From Verrucomicrobiia bacterium (GTDB taxonomy: Bacteria > Verrucomicrobiota > Verrucomicrobiia > Opitutales > Opitutaceae): 41,362 nt of DNA. Position 1 is the stretch's first letter. Each line of letters begins with the position of its first letter. Of this stretch, positions 24,661 through 33,277 are shown in pieces. The stretch lies in the NCBI GenBank assembly GCA_011525695.1, contig WYBX01000037.1, positions 1-41,362 on the forward strand, in the 5' to 3' direction. Position numbers and translations under genes: made by a program. A model generated the notes under the pieces. The model was not told the origin of the DNA. It saw nothing but the letters and a program-made list of their open reading frames with translations, and did not search any database.

Positions 24661-25611
24661 ATGCCCCGGTCTTCAACGACACGTGCCCATCCCACCCGGG
24701 AGGTGCCGCGGGCATTTGCGAACGATCTCGATGCGTTCATCGCGTACATCGATTTGGAGCGTGGGCTCTCGCGCCACACGCAGAGCAATTATCGCCGCGA
24801 TCTCGAGCAGGCGGCGGTGTTCCTCGCCAACCGGGGAGTGACCGGCTGGCGTGCGGTCGGCCGGGCGGATGCAGCCGGCTGGGTGCAGGCGCTAAGCCGG
24901 GGCCGTTATGCGGTGACAAGCCTGAGCCGGAAGCTGAGCGCGCTGCGGATGCTGGCGCGGTTCCTGGTGAGGGAAAAACTGCGGGAGGACGATTTCACGG
25001 CGCTGCTCGTCAGCCCGAAACAGCGGCGGCGGATGCCCGCGACGCTCTCGGAAACCGAGGTTGGGCGGCTGATGGCCGCGCCGCAGGGTGGGGAACCGCG
25101 GGCCTTGCGGGATCGCGCGTTGCTGGAGCTGTTTTATTCGAGCGGGCTGCGGGTGTCGGAACTCGCCGCGCTCACCCTGCAACAGGTCGATCTCGAGCAC
25201 GGCTTCATCCGGCTGTTTGGCAAGGGTTCGAAGGAGCGGGTGGTGCCGGTGGGCAGCCGGGCGGTGGCGGCGCTGGAAACCTATCTCGTGTCCGGCCGGC
25301 CGCATCTCGTGAAGCCGCGCACGGGGAGTCAGTTTTTCCTCAATCCGCGCGGCACCGCCCTGTCGCGCGTCGGGCTCTGGATGATCGTGAAGGAGCATGC
25401 GCGGCGGGCCGGGATCACCCGGAATGTGAAGCCGCATGCGCTGCGGCATTCCTTCGCCACCCACCTTCTGACCGGCGGCGCCGATCTTCGCGCAATCCAG
25501 GAAATGCTCGGGCATGCCAGCATTTCCACGACCCAGATCTATACCGCGGTGGAGCCTCGCCGATTGCTGGAGCAGCATGAGAAGTTCCACCCGCGAAACC
25601 GGGAAGGGTAG
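24661..25611 (+). CDS. xerD: Tyrosine recombinase XerC/XerD
   Basis: The 316-residue recombinase has an N-terminal SAM-like core-binding domain (about 18-110) and a C-terminal catalytic domain with every active-site residue: Arg164 (SGLRVSEL), Lys188 (FGKGSKERVVP), His259 and Arg262 (HALRHSFATHLL), His285 (LGHASIST) and the nucleophile Tyr294. It resolves chromosome dimers at dif. XerC and XerD cannot be separated here; the symbol is a best guess. No attachment site or integrative element is seen around it, which argues against a phage integrase. I prefer the ATG at 24661; a TTG overlapping the infA stop (24589) would add 24 unlikely residues. The stop codon TAG is the first three bases of a family B repeat. 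Confidence 0.9.
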   Translation: MPRSSTTRAHPTREVPRAFANDLDAFIAYIDLERGLSRHTQSNYRRDLEQAAVFLANRGVTGWRAVGRADAAGWVQALSRGRYAVTSLSRKLSALRMLARFLVREKLREDDFTALLVSPKQRRRMPATLSETEVGRLMAAPQGGEPRALRDRALLELFYSSGLRVSELAALTLQQVDLEHGFIRLFGKGSKERVVPVGSRAVAALETYLVSGRPHLVKPRTGSQFFLNPRGTALSRVGLWMIVKEHARRAGITRNVKPHALRHSFATHLLTGGADLRAIQEMLGHASISTTQIYTAVEPRRLLEQHEKFHPRNREG

Positions 25612-25628
25612 CAGCCTGTCGGTCTTAC
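25609..25628 (+). repeat. Family B arm, solo copy B1
   Basis: TAGCAGCCTGTCGGTCTTAC is identical over 20 bp to the left end of the family B element at 29762. The matching right arm (CCGACA.GCTGCTA) is not found downstream, so this is a broken or half element. It supplies the stop codon of the recombinase gene. Confidence 0.75.
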
Positions 25629-25692
25629 GGCTGCATGACGTGGGGGGCCTGTATGTGAGACGGAAAGATCCTCGAAATGCCGCAGGCATGTT

Positions 25693-26478
25693 CTACTGAT
25701 CGACCGGCGGCTCGCGACGGTTTTCCGATTCGTAAAGCCGGCTGTAACGGACGAACGCGCCGAAGGCGGTGGCAACCGCGATATAGAATCCGGGATAGCC
25801 ATCGAGAAACCCCAGCCGGAGCACGTAGCCGCGGAAAAACCGCCAAAACGGCCGGAGCACGGCCTGGGGGAGCGAAAAGCGCGCATGGCGGGCGCGTTGT
25901 TGCTGCACGAACAGGTCCGCGAATGGCGTGATTTTCGCGACGTGCGCTGAGAGCGAGGGAAACGAATAATGGAGCAGGTCGCCCTGAAGCGACGCGACCG
26001 GTCCGTCGCATTCCACCTTTTCATGCACGAACTCATCGCCGCCCCAACGGCCGCGCTCCCGCTGGAACAGCCGCAGACTCAGGTCGGGATACCAGTCGCC
26101 GTGCATGATCCACCGGTCGATGAACCAGACCTTCCGCGGGAAACGGGCGCCCGCGAACCGATCGCGATCGGCCCGGGCGAAAAACGCCGCCAGTTCGGTG
26201 CGCAGTGCCGGCGAGACTGCCTCGTCCGCATCGAGTGCGAGCACCCAGGGCTGTTTTCCGAGAGCCGCCGCCGCGTTCTTCGTGTCCCGAAAACCCTTCC
26301 AGGGAAGGTGGTGGACGGCGGCCCCCGCGGCTCGGGCAATCGACTCGCTCGCATCGGTGGTCTCGTTCAACGCCACGATGACCTCGGCGGTCCAGCCCTG
26401 CACGCTGGCAAGGCAGCGGGGAAGATTATGCGCCTCGTTCTTCGCGACGATGACCACGGACAGCGGAAGGGGAGCCAT
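25693..26478 (-). CDS. Glycosyltransferase family 2 (WaaE/KdtX-like)
   Basis: The 261-residue GT-A enzyme has LSVVIVAKNEAHNLPRCLASV, VALNETTDASESIA, WVLALDADEAVSP (DADE is the metal motif) and RLFQRERGRWGGDEFVHEKVE, the pattern of lipopolysaccharide-core beta-glucosyltransferases of the WaaE/KdtX type. A C-terminal amphipathic/hydrophobic stretch (YVLRLGFLDGYPGFYIAVATAFGAF) likely contacts the membrane. It is the last gene of a two-GT2 run on the minus strand, starting 56 bp after the previous stop. Confidence 0.92.
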   Translation of the reverse strand: MAPLPLSVVIVAKNEAHNLPRCLASVQGWTAEVIVALNETTDASESIARAAGAAVHHLPWKGFRDTKNAAAALGKQPWVLALDADEAVSPALRTELAAFFARADRDRFAGARFPRKVWFIDRWIMHGDWYPDLSLRLFQRERGRWGGDEFVHEKVECDGPVASLQGDLLHYSFPSLSAHVAKITPFADLFVQQQRARHARFSLPQAVLRPFWRFFRGYVLRLGFLDGYPGFYIAVATAFGAFVRYSRLYESENRREPPVDQ

Positions 26479-26534
26479 TGCGTTGGAGCGTTATCCCCGA
26501 CCCGGCCCGCCGCGTAAAGCCCTCCGTGCAGCAC

Positions 26535-27503
26535 TCAGATCCTTCCGGCCATCGAGCGGGGAATTTGATAAAGGTAGCCGCAGGCCCGCCAGGCCTGGAC
26601 CGTGGCGCGTTTGGCGGGGCCCGGTCGGAACAGGATCGCGTTGGCCAGGGCGAGCAGGACAAAGCCGATCGTCTTCGCCACGTTCGCGAGCAGCCGGCTG
26701 GCAAGGTAGGCCGCCGCGCCCGGCTGACCGGCCCGGTCAATCACCCGGGAACGGGCGGAGTCGAATGCATGCCGGGCGGCGTAGCGGAAGGTCGTGCGGC
26801 TGGCCGGCATCTGATGCTGCACCGCGGCGGCAGGCGCGAACCAGACCTCGAGCCCGGCCGTCCGCACCCGGCGAATCATCTCGCTGTCGCCGCCGGAGAA
26901 ATAGTTGCCCGCCGCGCGATCGAGTGCGGTGTGAAATTCCCCGAGTTCGGCAAACACCCACCGGGGAAACGCCAGGTTTGCGCCCATCGGCGAGCGCGGC
27001 GCCGCGATCGGCCCGGCGTCGGCTCGGAATGCGAGTGGCCCGTGCCAGTCGCGCACCCAATCCGGCAGCCCGTCGGGAAACACGGGGATCACTTCGCCGC
27101 CGACCGCGCCAATCCGCCGACCCGGGCCGGCCAGCAATGGCGCCACCATCTGCGCAATCCAGTCGGGCTGGACCAGGATGTCGTCATCGCCAAACAAAAG
27201 GATCTCTCCCCGGGCTTCGGCGATCGCGCGGTTGCGCGCGTGGTCGAGTCCCTGGCGCGGCTCGAGGATGTACCGCGGCGCCGGCCGGGCGGCGGCGAAC
27301 TCGGCGACGACCTGGGCGGTGTCGTCCCGCGAGTTGTTGTCGATCACCAGCACCTCGAAATGATCGTGGGGAAACTGCTGCCGCGCGATGCCCGCGAGCG
27401 TCTGTCGCAGGAAACCGGCGCGATTGTACGTGGGAATGGCGACGGTGACCTCGAGGGCACCTGCCGGGCCAGAACCCAAGCTGACTTCTGGAGCTGCGGC
27501 CAT
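26535..27503 (-). CDS. Glycosyltransferase family 2
   Basis: The 322-residue GT-A enzyme has VTVAIPTYNRAGFLRQTLAGIARQQF, VLVIDNNSRDDT, QGLDHARNRAIAEARGEILLFGDDDILVQPDWI (GDDD metal site) and FSGGDSEMIRRVRTAGLEVWFAP (acceptor/base region). Near the C-terminus is a hydrophobic helix (ANVAKTIGFVLLALANAILF). The ATG at 27501-27503 is preferred; the open frame runs further upstream but over the divergent methyltransferase and is not protein-like. Donor sugar unknown; probably LPS core or capsule. Confidence 0.9.
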   Translation of the reverse strand: MAAAPEVSLGSGPAGALEVTVAIPTYNRAGFLRQTLAGIARQQFPHDHFEVLVIDNNSRDDTAQVVAEFAAARPAPRYILEPRQGLDHARNRAIAEARGEILLFGDDDILVQPDWIAQMVAPLLAGPGRRIGAVGGEVIPVFPDGLPDWVRDWHGPLAFRADAGPIAAPRSPMGANLAFPRWVFAELGEFHTALDRAAGNYFSGGDSEMIRRVRTAGLEVWFAPAAAVQHQMPASRTTFRYAARHAFDSARSRVIDRAGQPGAAAYLASRLLANVAKTIGFVLLALANAILFRPGPAKRATVQAWRACGYLYQIPRSMAGRI

Positions 27504-27584
27504 GCTGGGTTGAAGACAGGAGGCCGGGCCCGGAACGTCGAGCGTCATTACCGGCCGAACGATTATTTGCTTCACTATTTTGGG

Positions 27585-27601
27585 TTTTCGCGCAGCGAAA
27601 A
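27585..27601 (+). promoter_or_regulatory. Perfect short hairpin just upstream of the methyltransferase start
   Basis: TTTTCGC (27585-27591) pairs with GCGAAAA (27595-27601) around a GCA loop, ending four bases before the ATG at 27606. It occupies the place where a ribosome-binding site would sit; no GGAGG-like sequence is visible outside it. Confidence 0.45.
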
Positions 27602-27605
27602 CTCC

Positions 27606-28316
27606 ATGGCGTTCAAACACTGGCCGGTCGTCCGCGATCTGCGGTTTGCGCAGAAGTGCGGCCGCTACCTTCGGGGGGCGCGGAAGCGCCGGCCGGATCT
27701 GGATTGGGATGAGTTCCGGCGGATCGCGCGGCACTTCAAGCAGGACGACATGGGCAGCTTCCCCGAACGCGGCTACCTCTTCCAGTTGGCGAGTGACACG
27801 CCCGAAAATGCCCAGGTGGTGGAAGTGGGATCCTGGATGGGCGCGTCGACCTGTTTCCTGGCCGGCGGGCTCAGGGGCGATCGGGCGCGGGTCCTGGCGG
27901 TGGACAACTTCCAGGGGCTGTCGACCTGCGGCGAGGACACGGTGTGGTACAACCGGCATTTCCAGCGGCTGGGCGCCCGGACCACGCTGGAAATTTTTCG
28001 CGAGAACTTCGCCGCCCTCGGGTTCACGCCGCGCAGTGAACCGGTTGTCAGCGACTCACTCGCTGCGGCGCAGGCGCTGGCGGCAAGGCGCGGGTCGATC
28101 GATCTGGTGTTCATCGACGGCGACCATGCCTATGCCGCCTGCAAGGCCGACATCGAGGCCTGGGCACCATTTGTGAAACCGGGCGGCGTGATCGCCTTTC
28201 ACGATTTCGGGAGCCGGGCGGATGGCGTGACGCGCGCGATCTTCGAGGAAATCAAGGCGGGCCGCTTTGCGGAAATCATCGGCGTGGCCGGAACGATCAT
28301 CGCGTTTCGGATGTAG
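27606..28316 (+). CDS. Class I SAM-dependent methyltransferase (Methyltransf_24 type)
   Basis: The 236-residue cytoplasmic protein has the SAM-binding loop QVVEVGSWMGASTCFLAGGL, the acidic strand VLAVDNFQGLST, and IDLVFIDGDHAYAACKADIEAWAPFVKPGGVIAFHDF. The IDGDHAY...GG.IAFHD pattern is typical of Methyltransf_24 enzymes in polysaccharide and antibiotic loci, where the His/Asp often bind a metal. It probably O-methylates a sugar in this glycan locus. It is the only plus-strand gene here, divergent from the GT2 with 102 bp between. Another possible role is small-molecule methylation. Confidence 0.85.
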   Translation: MAFKHWPVVRDLRFAQKCGRYLRGARKRRPDLDWDEFRRIARHFKQDDMGSFPERGYLFQLASDTPENAQVVEVGSWMGASTCFLAGGLRGDRARVLAVDNFQGLSTCGEDTVWYNRHFQRLGARTTLEIFRENFAALGFTPRSEPVVSDSLAAAQALAARRGSIDLVFIDGDHAYAACKADIEAWAPFVKPGGVIAFHDFGSRADGVTRAIFEEIKAGRFAEIIGVAGTIIAFRM

Positions 28317-28331
28317 CACGCGGGTTGGCTA

Positions 28332-28633
28332 GCGGGCCTTCAGCCCGCCGTCGTGCCATTTCTCAATCTTGGCAAGCAGCGATCAGCGTGGAAGCGGCAT
28401 CTTGCCGCCTTTCCCAAGCGGCAAGCCGTTCGACGTCGCTCACGGCCACCAGTGTTGTGAATGAAAGGCCTCGAGCCTGCCAGCAAGCGGTGGGACGCTA
28501 TCCCTACCAGTCCGGCCGATTCACGTTCCGTGTGTCCAATTCACGTTTCCGGCAGCGCCAACGGCGCGACCTCATCTCAGCCTGGGCCATCGGCCCAGGA
28601 TTATTGTCGGCTGGCAACGAGGGCTGAAGGCCC
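28332..28633. repeat. Array of short-loop hairpins filling the 28317-28685 gap
   Basis: This 369-bp gap has no gene. It holds several different palindromes: GCGGGC/GCCCGC (28332-28348, loop CTTCA), GCGGCA/TGCCGC (28394-28408, loop TCT), CTTGCCGC/GCGGCAAG (28401-28425, overlapping and mutually exclusive with the previous one), GCGCC/GGCGC (28555-28567, loop AAC), CCTGGGCC/GGCCCAGG (28581-28599, loop ATC) and GGGCT/GGCCC (28621-28633, loop GAA). All belong to the 'stem-3 nt-stem' style common in intergenic regions of Verrucomicrobiota and Planctomycetota. Confidence 0.7.
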
Positions 28634-28685
28634 GATCCATCGGCCCAGCTCGTTCCCGAGCAGATACTTTATGATGCGTCGCAGC

Positions 28686-29753
28686 TCACGACGACGCCTG
28701 GGCCGAAATCGCATCGAACACCTCGTCCACTGAGAGCATCCGCACGCAATAGCTGCGGTACGAATCGCCGCGCACGCAGGGGACCGGCGCCTCGGCGCCG
28801 ATGCAGGCGCACGGGAGCGGGGTCTGCAACACCCGGTGCTTTGCACCGAGTGGCCGCCAGATGGTCGCATTCTGCGAGCCGAACAGCGCGACGACCGGCG
28901 TGCCGACGGCCGCGGCCACATGCATCGGCCCGCTGTCGTGGCAGAGGAACGCGTCGAATTCCGCCACCAGTGCCGCCAGCCCGCCCACCGTCGCGGGGGC
29001 CCGGGTGAGCACGAGGTGTGAATGGGCCGCGGCCCGGATCTTCTCGATCAGCGGCCGCTCGCGCGGCCCGGCGGTGAGATAGACCTGCACGTCGAGTTCA
29101 TCCTGGAGCCGATCACAGACCTGGGCGAAACGATCCAGCGGCCAGATTCGATGGGCACTGCGGCTGCCGGGATGAACCAGGACCCGCCGGTGATACCGCG
29201 GCACGCCCGTGCTCTTGAGCTGCCCGCCAAGCAAATCGGAAATCGCGGCGACGTCCTCCCGATGCGGCACCAGCCGCACTTCCCGGGACATGATCGGCAC
29301 GCCGATCGCCGCTGGCAGCGCAAGGTAGGTTTCGGTGATGTGCTGCGAATCGTAGGCCGCATTCGTGACCTTCGCGGCCTGCGTGTACCAGCGGGCGTGG
29401 CGGAAGGGAATCAGCTCGCGATCGAAGGTGACCCGCACCCGCGCGGCCGTGAGCCGCGTCACGATCGCCGTCTTGTCGGTGTTGTCGAAATCGAGCACAT
29501 GCGTGAAGCGGGCCCGGCGCAGCGCGCGGATGAACCCGAGCCAGCCGGTCAGCCCCCGGGGAAAGGTGAGCGCGCCGTTGATATCCGGGTTCAGCGACAG
29601 CACGCCGGCGTAGGCCGGCTCGGTGAGCACGGTGAGATGCGCGGCCGGCCAGTGCAGCCGCAGATTGCGCAGCACGCTCCCGAGCAGGACGATGTCGCCG
29701 AGGTACCGGCGGCGGATGAGCAGGATGCGAATGGCGGGAGCGGCGGTGGACAA
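28686..29753 (-). CDS. Glycosyltransferase family 9 (ADP-heptose:LPS heptosyltransferase-like)
   Basis: The 355-residue GT-B enzyme has IRILLIRRRYLGDIVLLGSVLRNLR (family N-terminus), THVLDFDNTDKTAIVTRL, VLVHPGSRSAHRIWPLDRFAQV (phosphate-binding loop), and FLCHDSGPMHVAAAVGTPVVALFG, the ADP-heptose-site motif. The C-terminal segment PCACIGAEAPVPC contains Cys residues common in these enzymes. It adds heptose to the LPS inner core at the inner-membrane face. The start is the ATG at 29751-29753; a family B repeat lies 9 bp upstream of it. Confidence 0.93.
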   Translation of the reverse strand: MSTAAPAIRILLIRRRYLGDIVLLGSVLRNLRLHWPAAHLTVLTEPAYAGVLSLNPDINGALTFPRGLTGWLGFIRALRRARFTHVLDFDNTDKTAIVTRLTAARVRVTFDRELIPFRHARWYTQAAKVTNAAYDSQHITETYLALPAAIGVPIMSREVRLVPHREDVAAISDLLGGQLKSTGVPRYHRRVLVHPGSRSAHRIWPLDRFAQVCDRLQDELDVQVYLTAGPRERPLIEKIRAAAHSHLVLTRAPATVGGLAALVAEFDAFLCHDSGPMHVAAAVGTPVVALFGSQNATIWRPLGAKHRVLQTPLPCACIGAEAPVPCVRGDSYRSYCVRMLSVDEVFDAISAQASS

Positions 29754-29761
29754 GGGAGTGC

Positions 29762-29836
29762 TAGCAGCCTGTCGGTCTTACCGCGGCTCGATTTGAAGGC
29801 AGCGAACGTGAGGGCGAATCATCCGACATGCTGCTA
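29762..29836. repeat. Family B element B2, complete
   Basis: TAGCAGCCTGTCGG (29762-29775) is inverted as CCGACATGCTGCTA (29823-29836) with one mismatch, giving a 75-bp element. No internal gene. It lies directly upstream of the GT9 start, so it sits in or next to that promoter. Confidence 0.8.
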
Positions 29837-29840
29837 AATG

Positions 29841-29860
29841 AAAATGCCCGGGGGCATTTT
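29841..29860 (-). terminator. Hairpin terminator candidate for the ABC transporter gene
   Basis: AAAATGCCC (29841-29849) pairs perfectly with GGGCATTTT (29852-29860). Read on the minus strand it ends in TTTTCATTT, so it can act as an intrinsic terminator about 110 bp after the ABC transporter stop. The stem is symmetric and could work both ways. Confidence 0.65.
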
Positions 29861-29876
29861 CGGAGACTGCGGATGC

Positions 29877-29902
29877 GGTCGCAGCAAGACTGCGCCCCTA
29901 CG
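29877..29902 (-). repeat. Family C palindrome, copy 2
   Basis: CGCAG (29880-29884) pairs with CTGCG (29890-29894) around CAAGA and is followed by CCCCTACG, the reverse complement of the copy at 6869. It lies 40 bp from a family B element, as does copy 4. Confidence 0.6.
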
Positions 29903-29969
29903 AAATCCGAATCGCGGGGCATATGGGACTCCTGAAAAGCGACCGGGCCACGTGGCATGCTGGGCATCC

Positions 29970-31730
29970 TCAGAGGGCAGGCTGAAGCATCCCGCCGCCG
30001 CTCTGGCGATCGTAAAGCGACTTGTAAAGCGGGTTCGAGGTGTGGAGCTCCGCATGGGTTCCGCTGGCGACAATCCGGCCGCCGTCGAAGACCAGGATTC
30101 GGGTGGCATCGCGGATGGTGGAGAACCGATGGGCGATGAGCAGGACGGTCCGGTCGCGCATGAGTTCCTTCAGCGCGGCCTGCACCGCGGCCTCGCTGTC
30201 GCTGTCGAGCGCGCTGGTTGCCTCGTCGAGGATGAGGATGGGGGCGTTGCGCAGGAATGCCCTGGCCAGGGCAATCCGCTGGCGCTGGCCGCCCGAGAGC
30301 GCGGCGCCCCGCTCGCCCACGATCGTGTCGTACCCATGCGGCAATGACAGGATGAAATCATGGGCGTGCGCATCGCGAGCGGCCGCTTCAATCTCCGCGT
30401 GGCTGGCCCCGGCACGGCCGAGTTCGAGGTTGGACCAGATGGTGTCGTTGAACAGCACCGGCTCCTGCGAGACGACCGCGATGTTCCGGCGCAGGTCGCT
30501 CAGCCGCAGGTCGCGCACGTCGATGCCATCGATCGTCACCCGGCCGGCCGTCACCTCGTAAAACCGCGGCACGAGGTTGGCGAAGGTCGACTTCCCTGCG
30601 CCGCTCGGGCCCACCAGCGCACAGACGGTGCCGGCCGGGATCTCGACCGACACGTCGCGGAGGACCGGAACGCCCGGGTGGTAGGCAAACGAGACGCCGG
30701 CGAACCCGACCGCGCCCTCGAGCCGGCCAATCTTCGCTGGTCGCACCGGATCGGCGATGGTGACCGGTTCGTCGAGCACGACCTCGAGACGCTCGAGGGC
30801 GGCCTGACCGCGCTTCAACTCGGTGTTGAGCGCCCCGAGCTTCTTCACCGGATCGTAACTGGCGTAGAGCGCCGTGATAAGCGCGATGAACGTCTCGAGC
30901 TGCAGTCCGCTGCGATAGGCGTAAATCAGTGTCACCGCGATGCCGGCGGCGGAGATGACCTCGATGGCGGGGGTCAGCGCCTGGGCATACTTCACGATCT
31001 TCATCTGCGATCGAATGAGCGCGCGGCAGGCGGCGGTGAACCGCGATACCTCGCGCTCCTCGAGGCTGAAGGCGCGAACCTCCCGGGCGGCGGCCAGGTT
31101 TTCCGAAAAATGGCTGCTGACGCTGCCGAGCTGGCTCTGCATCTGGGCCGCCCGCTTGATCACCTTCCGGCCCACCAGGCGCACGGGAAAGATCGTGAGC
31201 GGAACGGCGGCGAGGCAGACCAGGGCCAGCCACACGCCCTCGGACGTGAATGCGAGGTAGGTGACCGCGGCCAGCGCGCTGACGAGGGTGGCGGGCTGCT
31301 TGATGCCGTCGTTGGCCAGCAGGGTGAGGCTGAACTGCAACTGCTGCGTATCGGCGAGCCCGCGCGACATCAGGTCGCCGGTCTGCCGGCCCTGCACGAA
31401 CGAGAGCGGGAGTACCTGGAGCTTCTTGAAGTAATCGGTCCGGAGCGATTCGAGGACGCGGACGCCGGCGTACTGGGTGAAGTAGCTGTTGAAGTAGCCG
31501 GAAAGCGCCCGGAAGAGGAAGATCAGCGGGATGTAGGCCGCCACGATGGCGACATGCAGGAGCGGCACCGCAGCATCGCCGGGAGAGAAGATGCGCGGGA
31601 AGACGTACTTGATCAGGAGGGGCAGCCCCGCGCCGCTGGCCGCGCCGTAAAGCAGTCCGCAGCCGATCGCCAGGGCAATGGCCCCGCGGACCTCATGGAG
31701 GTATTTGAAGTAGGGACGGAAACGGCGCAT
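29970..31730 (-). CDS. msbA: ABC exporter, MsbA-type half transporter
   Basis: The 586-residue inner-membrane protein has an N-terminal six-helix ABC membrane domain (about 10-310) and a C-terminal nucleotide-binding domain with Walker A GPSGAGKST, Q-loop AVVSQEPVLFND, signature LSGGQRQRIALARAFL, Walker B PILILDEATSALD and H-loop IAHRFST. Fused half-transporters of this type flip lipid A-core or other lipid-linked glycans. Its place beside a GT9 heptosyltransferase and GT2s supports a lipid/LPS role, although MsbA identity is inference. The ATG at 31728-31730 (MRRFRPYFKYLHEV) is chosen; codons further upstream are repeat DNA. Confidence 0.88.
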   Translation of the reverse strand: MRRFRPYFKYLHEVRGAIALAIGCGLLYGAASGAGLPLLIKYVFPRIFSPGDAAVPLLHVAIVAAYIPLIFLFRALSGYFNSYFTQYAGVRVLESLRTDYFKKLQVLPLSFVQGRQTGDLMSRGLADTQQLQFSLTLLANDGIKQPATLVSALAAVTYLAFTSEGVWLALVCLAAVPLTIFPVRLVGRKVIKRAAQMQSQLGSVSSHFSENLAAAREVRAFSLEEREVSRFTAACRALIRSQMKIVKYAQALTPAIEVISAAGIAVTLIYAYRSGLQLETFIALITALYASYDPVKKLGALNTELKRGQAALERLEVVLDEPVTIADPVRPAKIGRLEGAVGFAGVSFAYHPGVPVLRDVSVEIPAGTVCALVGPSGAGKSTFANLVPRFYEVTAGRVTIDGIDVRDLRLSDLRRNIAVVSQEPVLFNDTIWSNLELGRAGASHAEIEAAARDAHAHDFILSLPHGYDTIVGERGAALSGGQRQRIALARAFLRNAPILILDEATSALDSDSEAAVQAALKELMRDRTVLLIAHRFSTIRDATRILVFDGGRIVASGTHAELHTSNPLYKSLYDRQSGGGMLQPAL

Positions 31731-31808
31731 CAGTTCGGGACGGACAAGGAAACGCGAGCCGGCCGTGGCGTTCCACCTCAATCTTTCGTACAGATCACGT
31801 ACCTGGAG

Positions 31809-31894
31809 GGACGCCCTCCGTGGCGTCCATGAACCCGATGGGAAATTCATTCTGCGCAGCGGATCGGTCTCCATGGCCGTGACGGAGCCCGGCC
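31809..31894. repeat. Family A composite unit 3
   Basis: Hairpin GGACGCC-CTCCGT-GGCGTCC (31809-31828), a 46-bp spacer with AACCCGATGGGAAATTCATT and TGCGCAGC, then GGCCGTG-ACGGAG-CCCGGCC (31875-31894). The second hairpin has one T/C mismatch, as if one arm were of the GTG type and the other of the GGG type. It lies about 80 bp upstream of the ABC transporter start. Confidence 0.88.
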
Positions 31895-31965
31895 CTCCAT
31901 GATTCCAGCTCTCATTCCAGGGATACCGCCATGCGGCAAGCTGCCGTGCCACGTTGGTCACGGAA

Positions 31966-33216
31966 TCATGGCGGCGAGAGCAGCAGCAGCCAGCAGCCGT
32001 GCGGCGGGGTCTGACGCGTGATGGCGGAATCAAATGTGCCCAAATCCACCCGGCCAAAGACATCCCGTACTTGCCAGGTGCTGGATCCCTGGCGGCTACT
32101 GCCGTCCTTCCAGCTGAAGGTGACTGGCTGGCTCGCGATCTTATCCCGATTGATCAGCAGGATGGCCACCCGGCCGTCCCGGAGCTGCTTCCGCCAGACC
32201 TCCGTGCTGCCTTTTGATTCGATCCGGCGGCCCTGCTCGGTCGGATCCTGGTTAATCGCGATCGCCTCCGGATTGAGAATGATGGCCTTTTCCTCCGCGG
32301 TGATGACGCGGGGATCGTTGCCGAGCATGAGCGGCGACGACATGATGCACCAGAGCGCGAAATGGGATTTCTGCTCGTCCAGCGTGAGTCCCTGATCCCC
32401 CGTGACGAGCATGTCGGGGTCGTTCCAGAAGCCCCGGCCGGCATGGTCCGCCCAGCGGTTGTTGAGCTCGGCGATGTTGACGATGCTGATGAAGTTCGCC
32501 TTGGGATCCGCCGGCGTGCCATCGTCGAAGACGGCGCCGCCATGAATCCGCGAGCGAATGTCGTAGGTCGTGCGCGCCATGTGGCAGATTTCCGGATACC
32601 AGGGGCGGTACTGGTACGCGCTGATGGAAAAGACGATCTTCCGGCCGCTCTCCGCCAGGAGCCGGGCCCACCGGCGGTACACCTGCTCCACTTTCGGCTC
32701 GTCCCAGCCATCGGGCTTGAACTGGCAGCGGTCGAGTTTGACGAGGTCGACCCCCCATTCGACCAGCTGACGGACGTGAATCTCCTCGCGGCCGAAGCCG
32801 CCGACGGGGTCGCCGCCACAGTCGTGGGTTCCCGGGACGGTGTGCAGCCCGAACTTGAATCCCCGGGCGTGGGCATAATCCGCCAGGTGTTTGATCCCGC
32901 GGGGAAACTTGACGGGATTGGGCACCAGTTCGCCGCGGGTACCGAGTCTGGAATCCCGCCAGCCGCCATCGACGACGATATAGGTGTAGCCGGCGTCGCG
33001 AAGCCCGTGCGCGACCATGGCATCGATGCTTTCGAGCACCAATTGCTCGGTCAGGGGTTTCTTGCCGTGCCAGTTCCAGCTGTTCCAGCCCATGGGCGGC
33101 GCCGGTGCCAGGGGAGGCGGGGCGGAATGCAGCCCGCCGCCGGTCGCGAGGCAGGCCCACACCGCCGGCAGCCGAAGCAAGATCACGAAGGAATGCATCA
33201 TCTTCGAAAGGTGCAT
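31966..33216 (-). CDS. GH27 alpha-galactosidase-like secreted glycoside hydrolase
   Basis: The protein is about 416 residues with a signal peptide (hydrophobic core VILLRLPAVWACLATGGGLHSA). The GH27 TIM barrel opens PPMGWNSWNWHG. It has LVKLDRCQ with Asp162 as nucleophile, and MARTTYDIRSR with Asp219 at the acid/base position. It also has WADHAGRGFWNDPDMLVTGDQGLTLDEQKSHFALWCIMSSPLMLGNDPR and NPEAIAINQDPTEQGRR, all family blocks. A C-terminal beta domain follows. It would release alpha-linked galactose (or related sugars) from plant or algal glycans in the periplasm. I use the ATG at 33214-33216, which keeps a Lys before the signal core; ATGs at 33201 and 33198 are possible. Confidence 0.9.
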   Translation of the reverse strand: MHLSKMMHSFVILLRLPAVWACLATGGGLHSAPPPLAPAPPMGWNSWNWHGKKPLTEQLVLESIDAMVAHGLRDAGYTYIVVDGGWRDSRLGTRGELVPNPVKFPRGIKHLADYAHARGFKFGLHTVPGTHDCGGDPVGGFGREEIHVRQLVEWGVDLVKLDRCQFKPDGWDEPKVEQVYRRWARLLAESGRKIVFSISAYQYRPWYPEICHMARTTYDIRSRIHGGAVFDDGTPADPKANFISIVNIAELNNRWADHAGRGFWNDPDMLVTGDQGLTLDEQKSHFALWCIMSSPLMLGNDPRVITAEEKAIILNPEAIAINQDPTEQGRRIESKGSTEVWRKQLRDGRVAILLINRDKIASQPVTFSWKDGSSRQGSSTWQVRDVFGRVDLGTFDSAITRQTPPHGCWLLLLSPP

Positions 33217-33277
33217 GGGCCGATTGAACCGAACCCCGAGCCCGACGCGAGGGTGGATCGGAACCTCGTACATGGAG

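Noticed and set aside
24661..25611. Phage or island integrase reading of the recombinase
   Set aside because: No tRNA, attachment-site direct repeats, or phage genes nearby; length and motifs fit chromosomal XerC/XerD.
26478..27605. Upstream extension of the methyltransferase frame
   Set aside because: It lies antisense to a clear GT2 gene; the methyltransferase fold begins at 27606.
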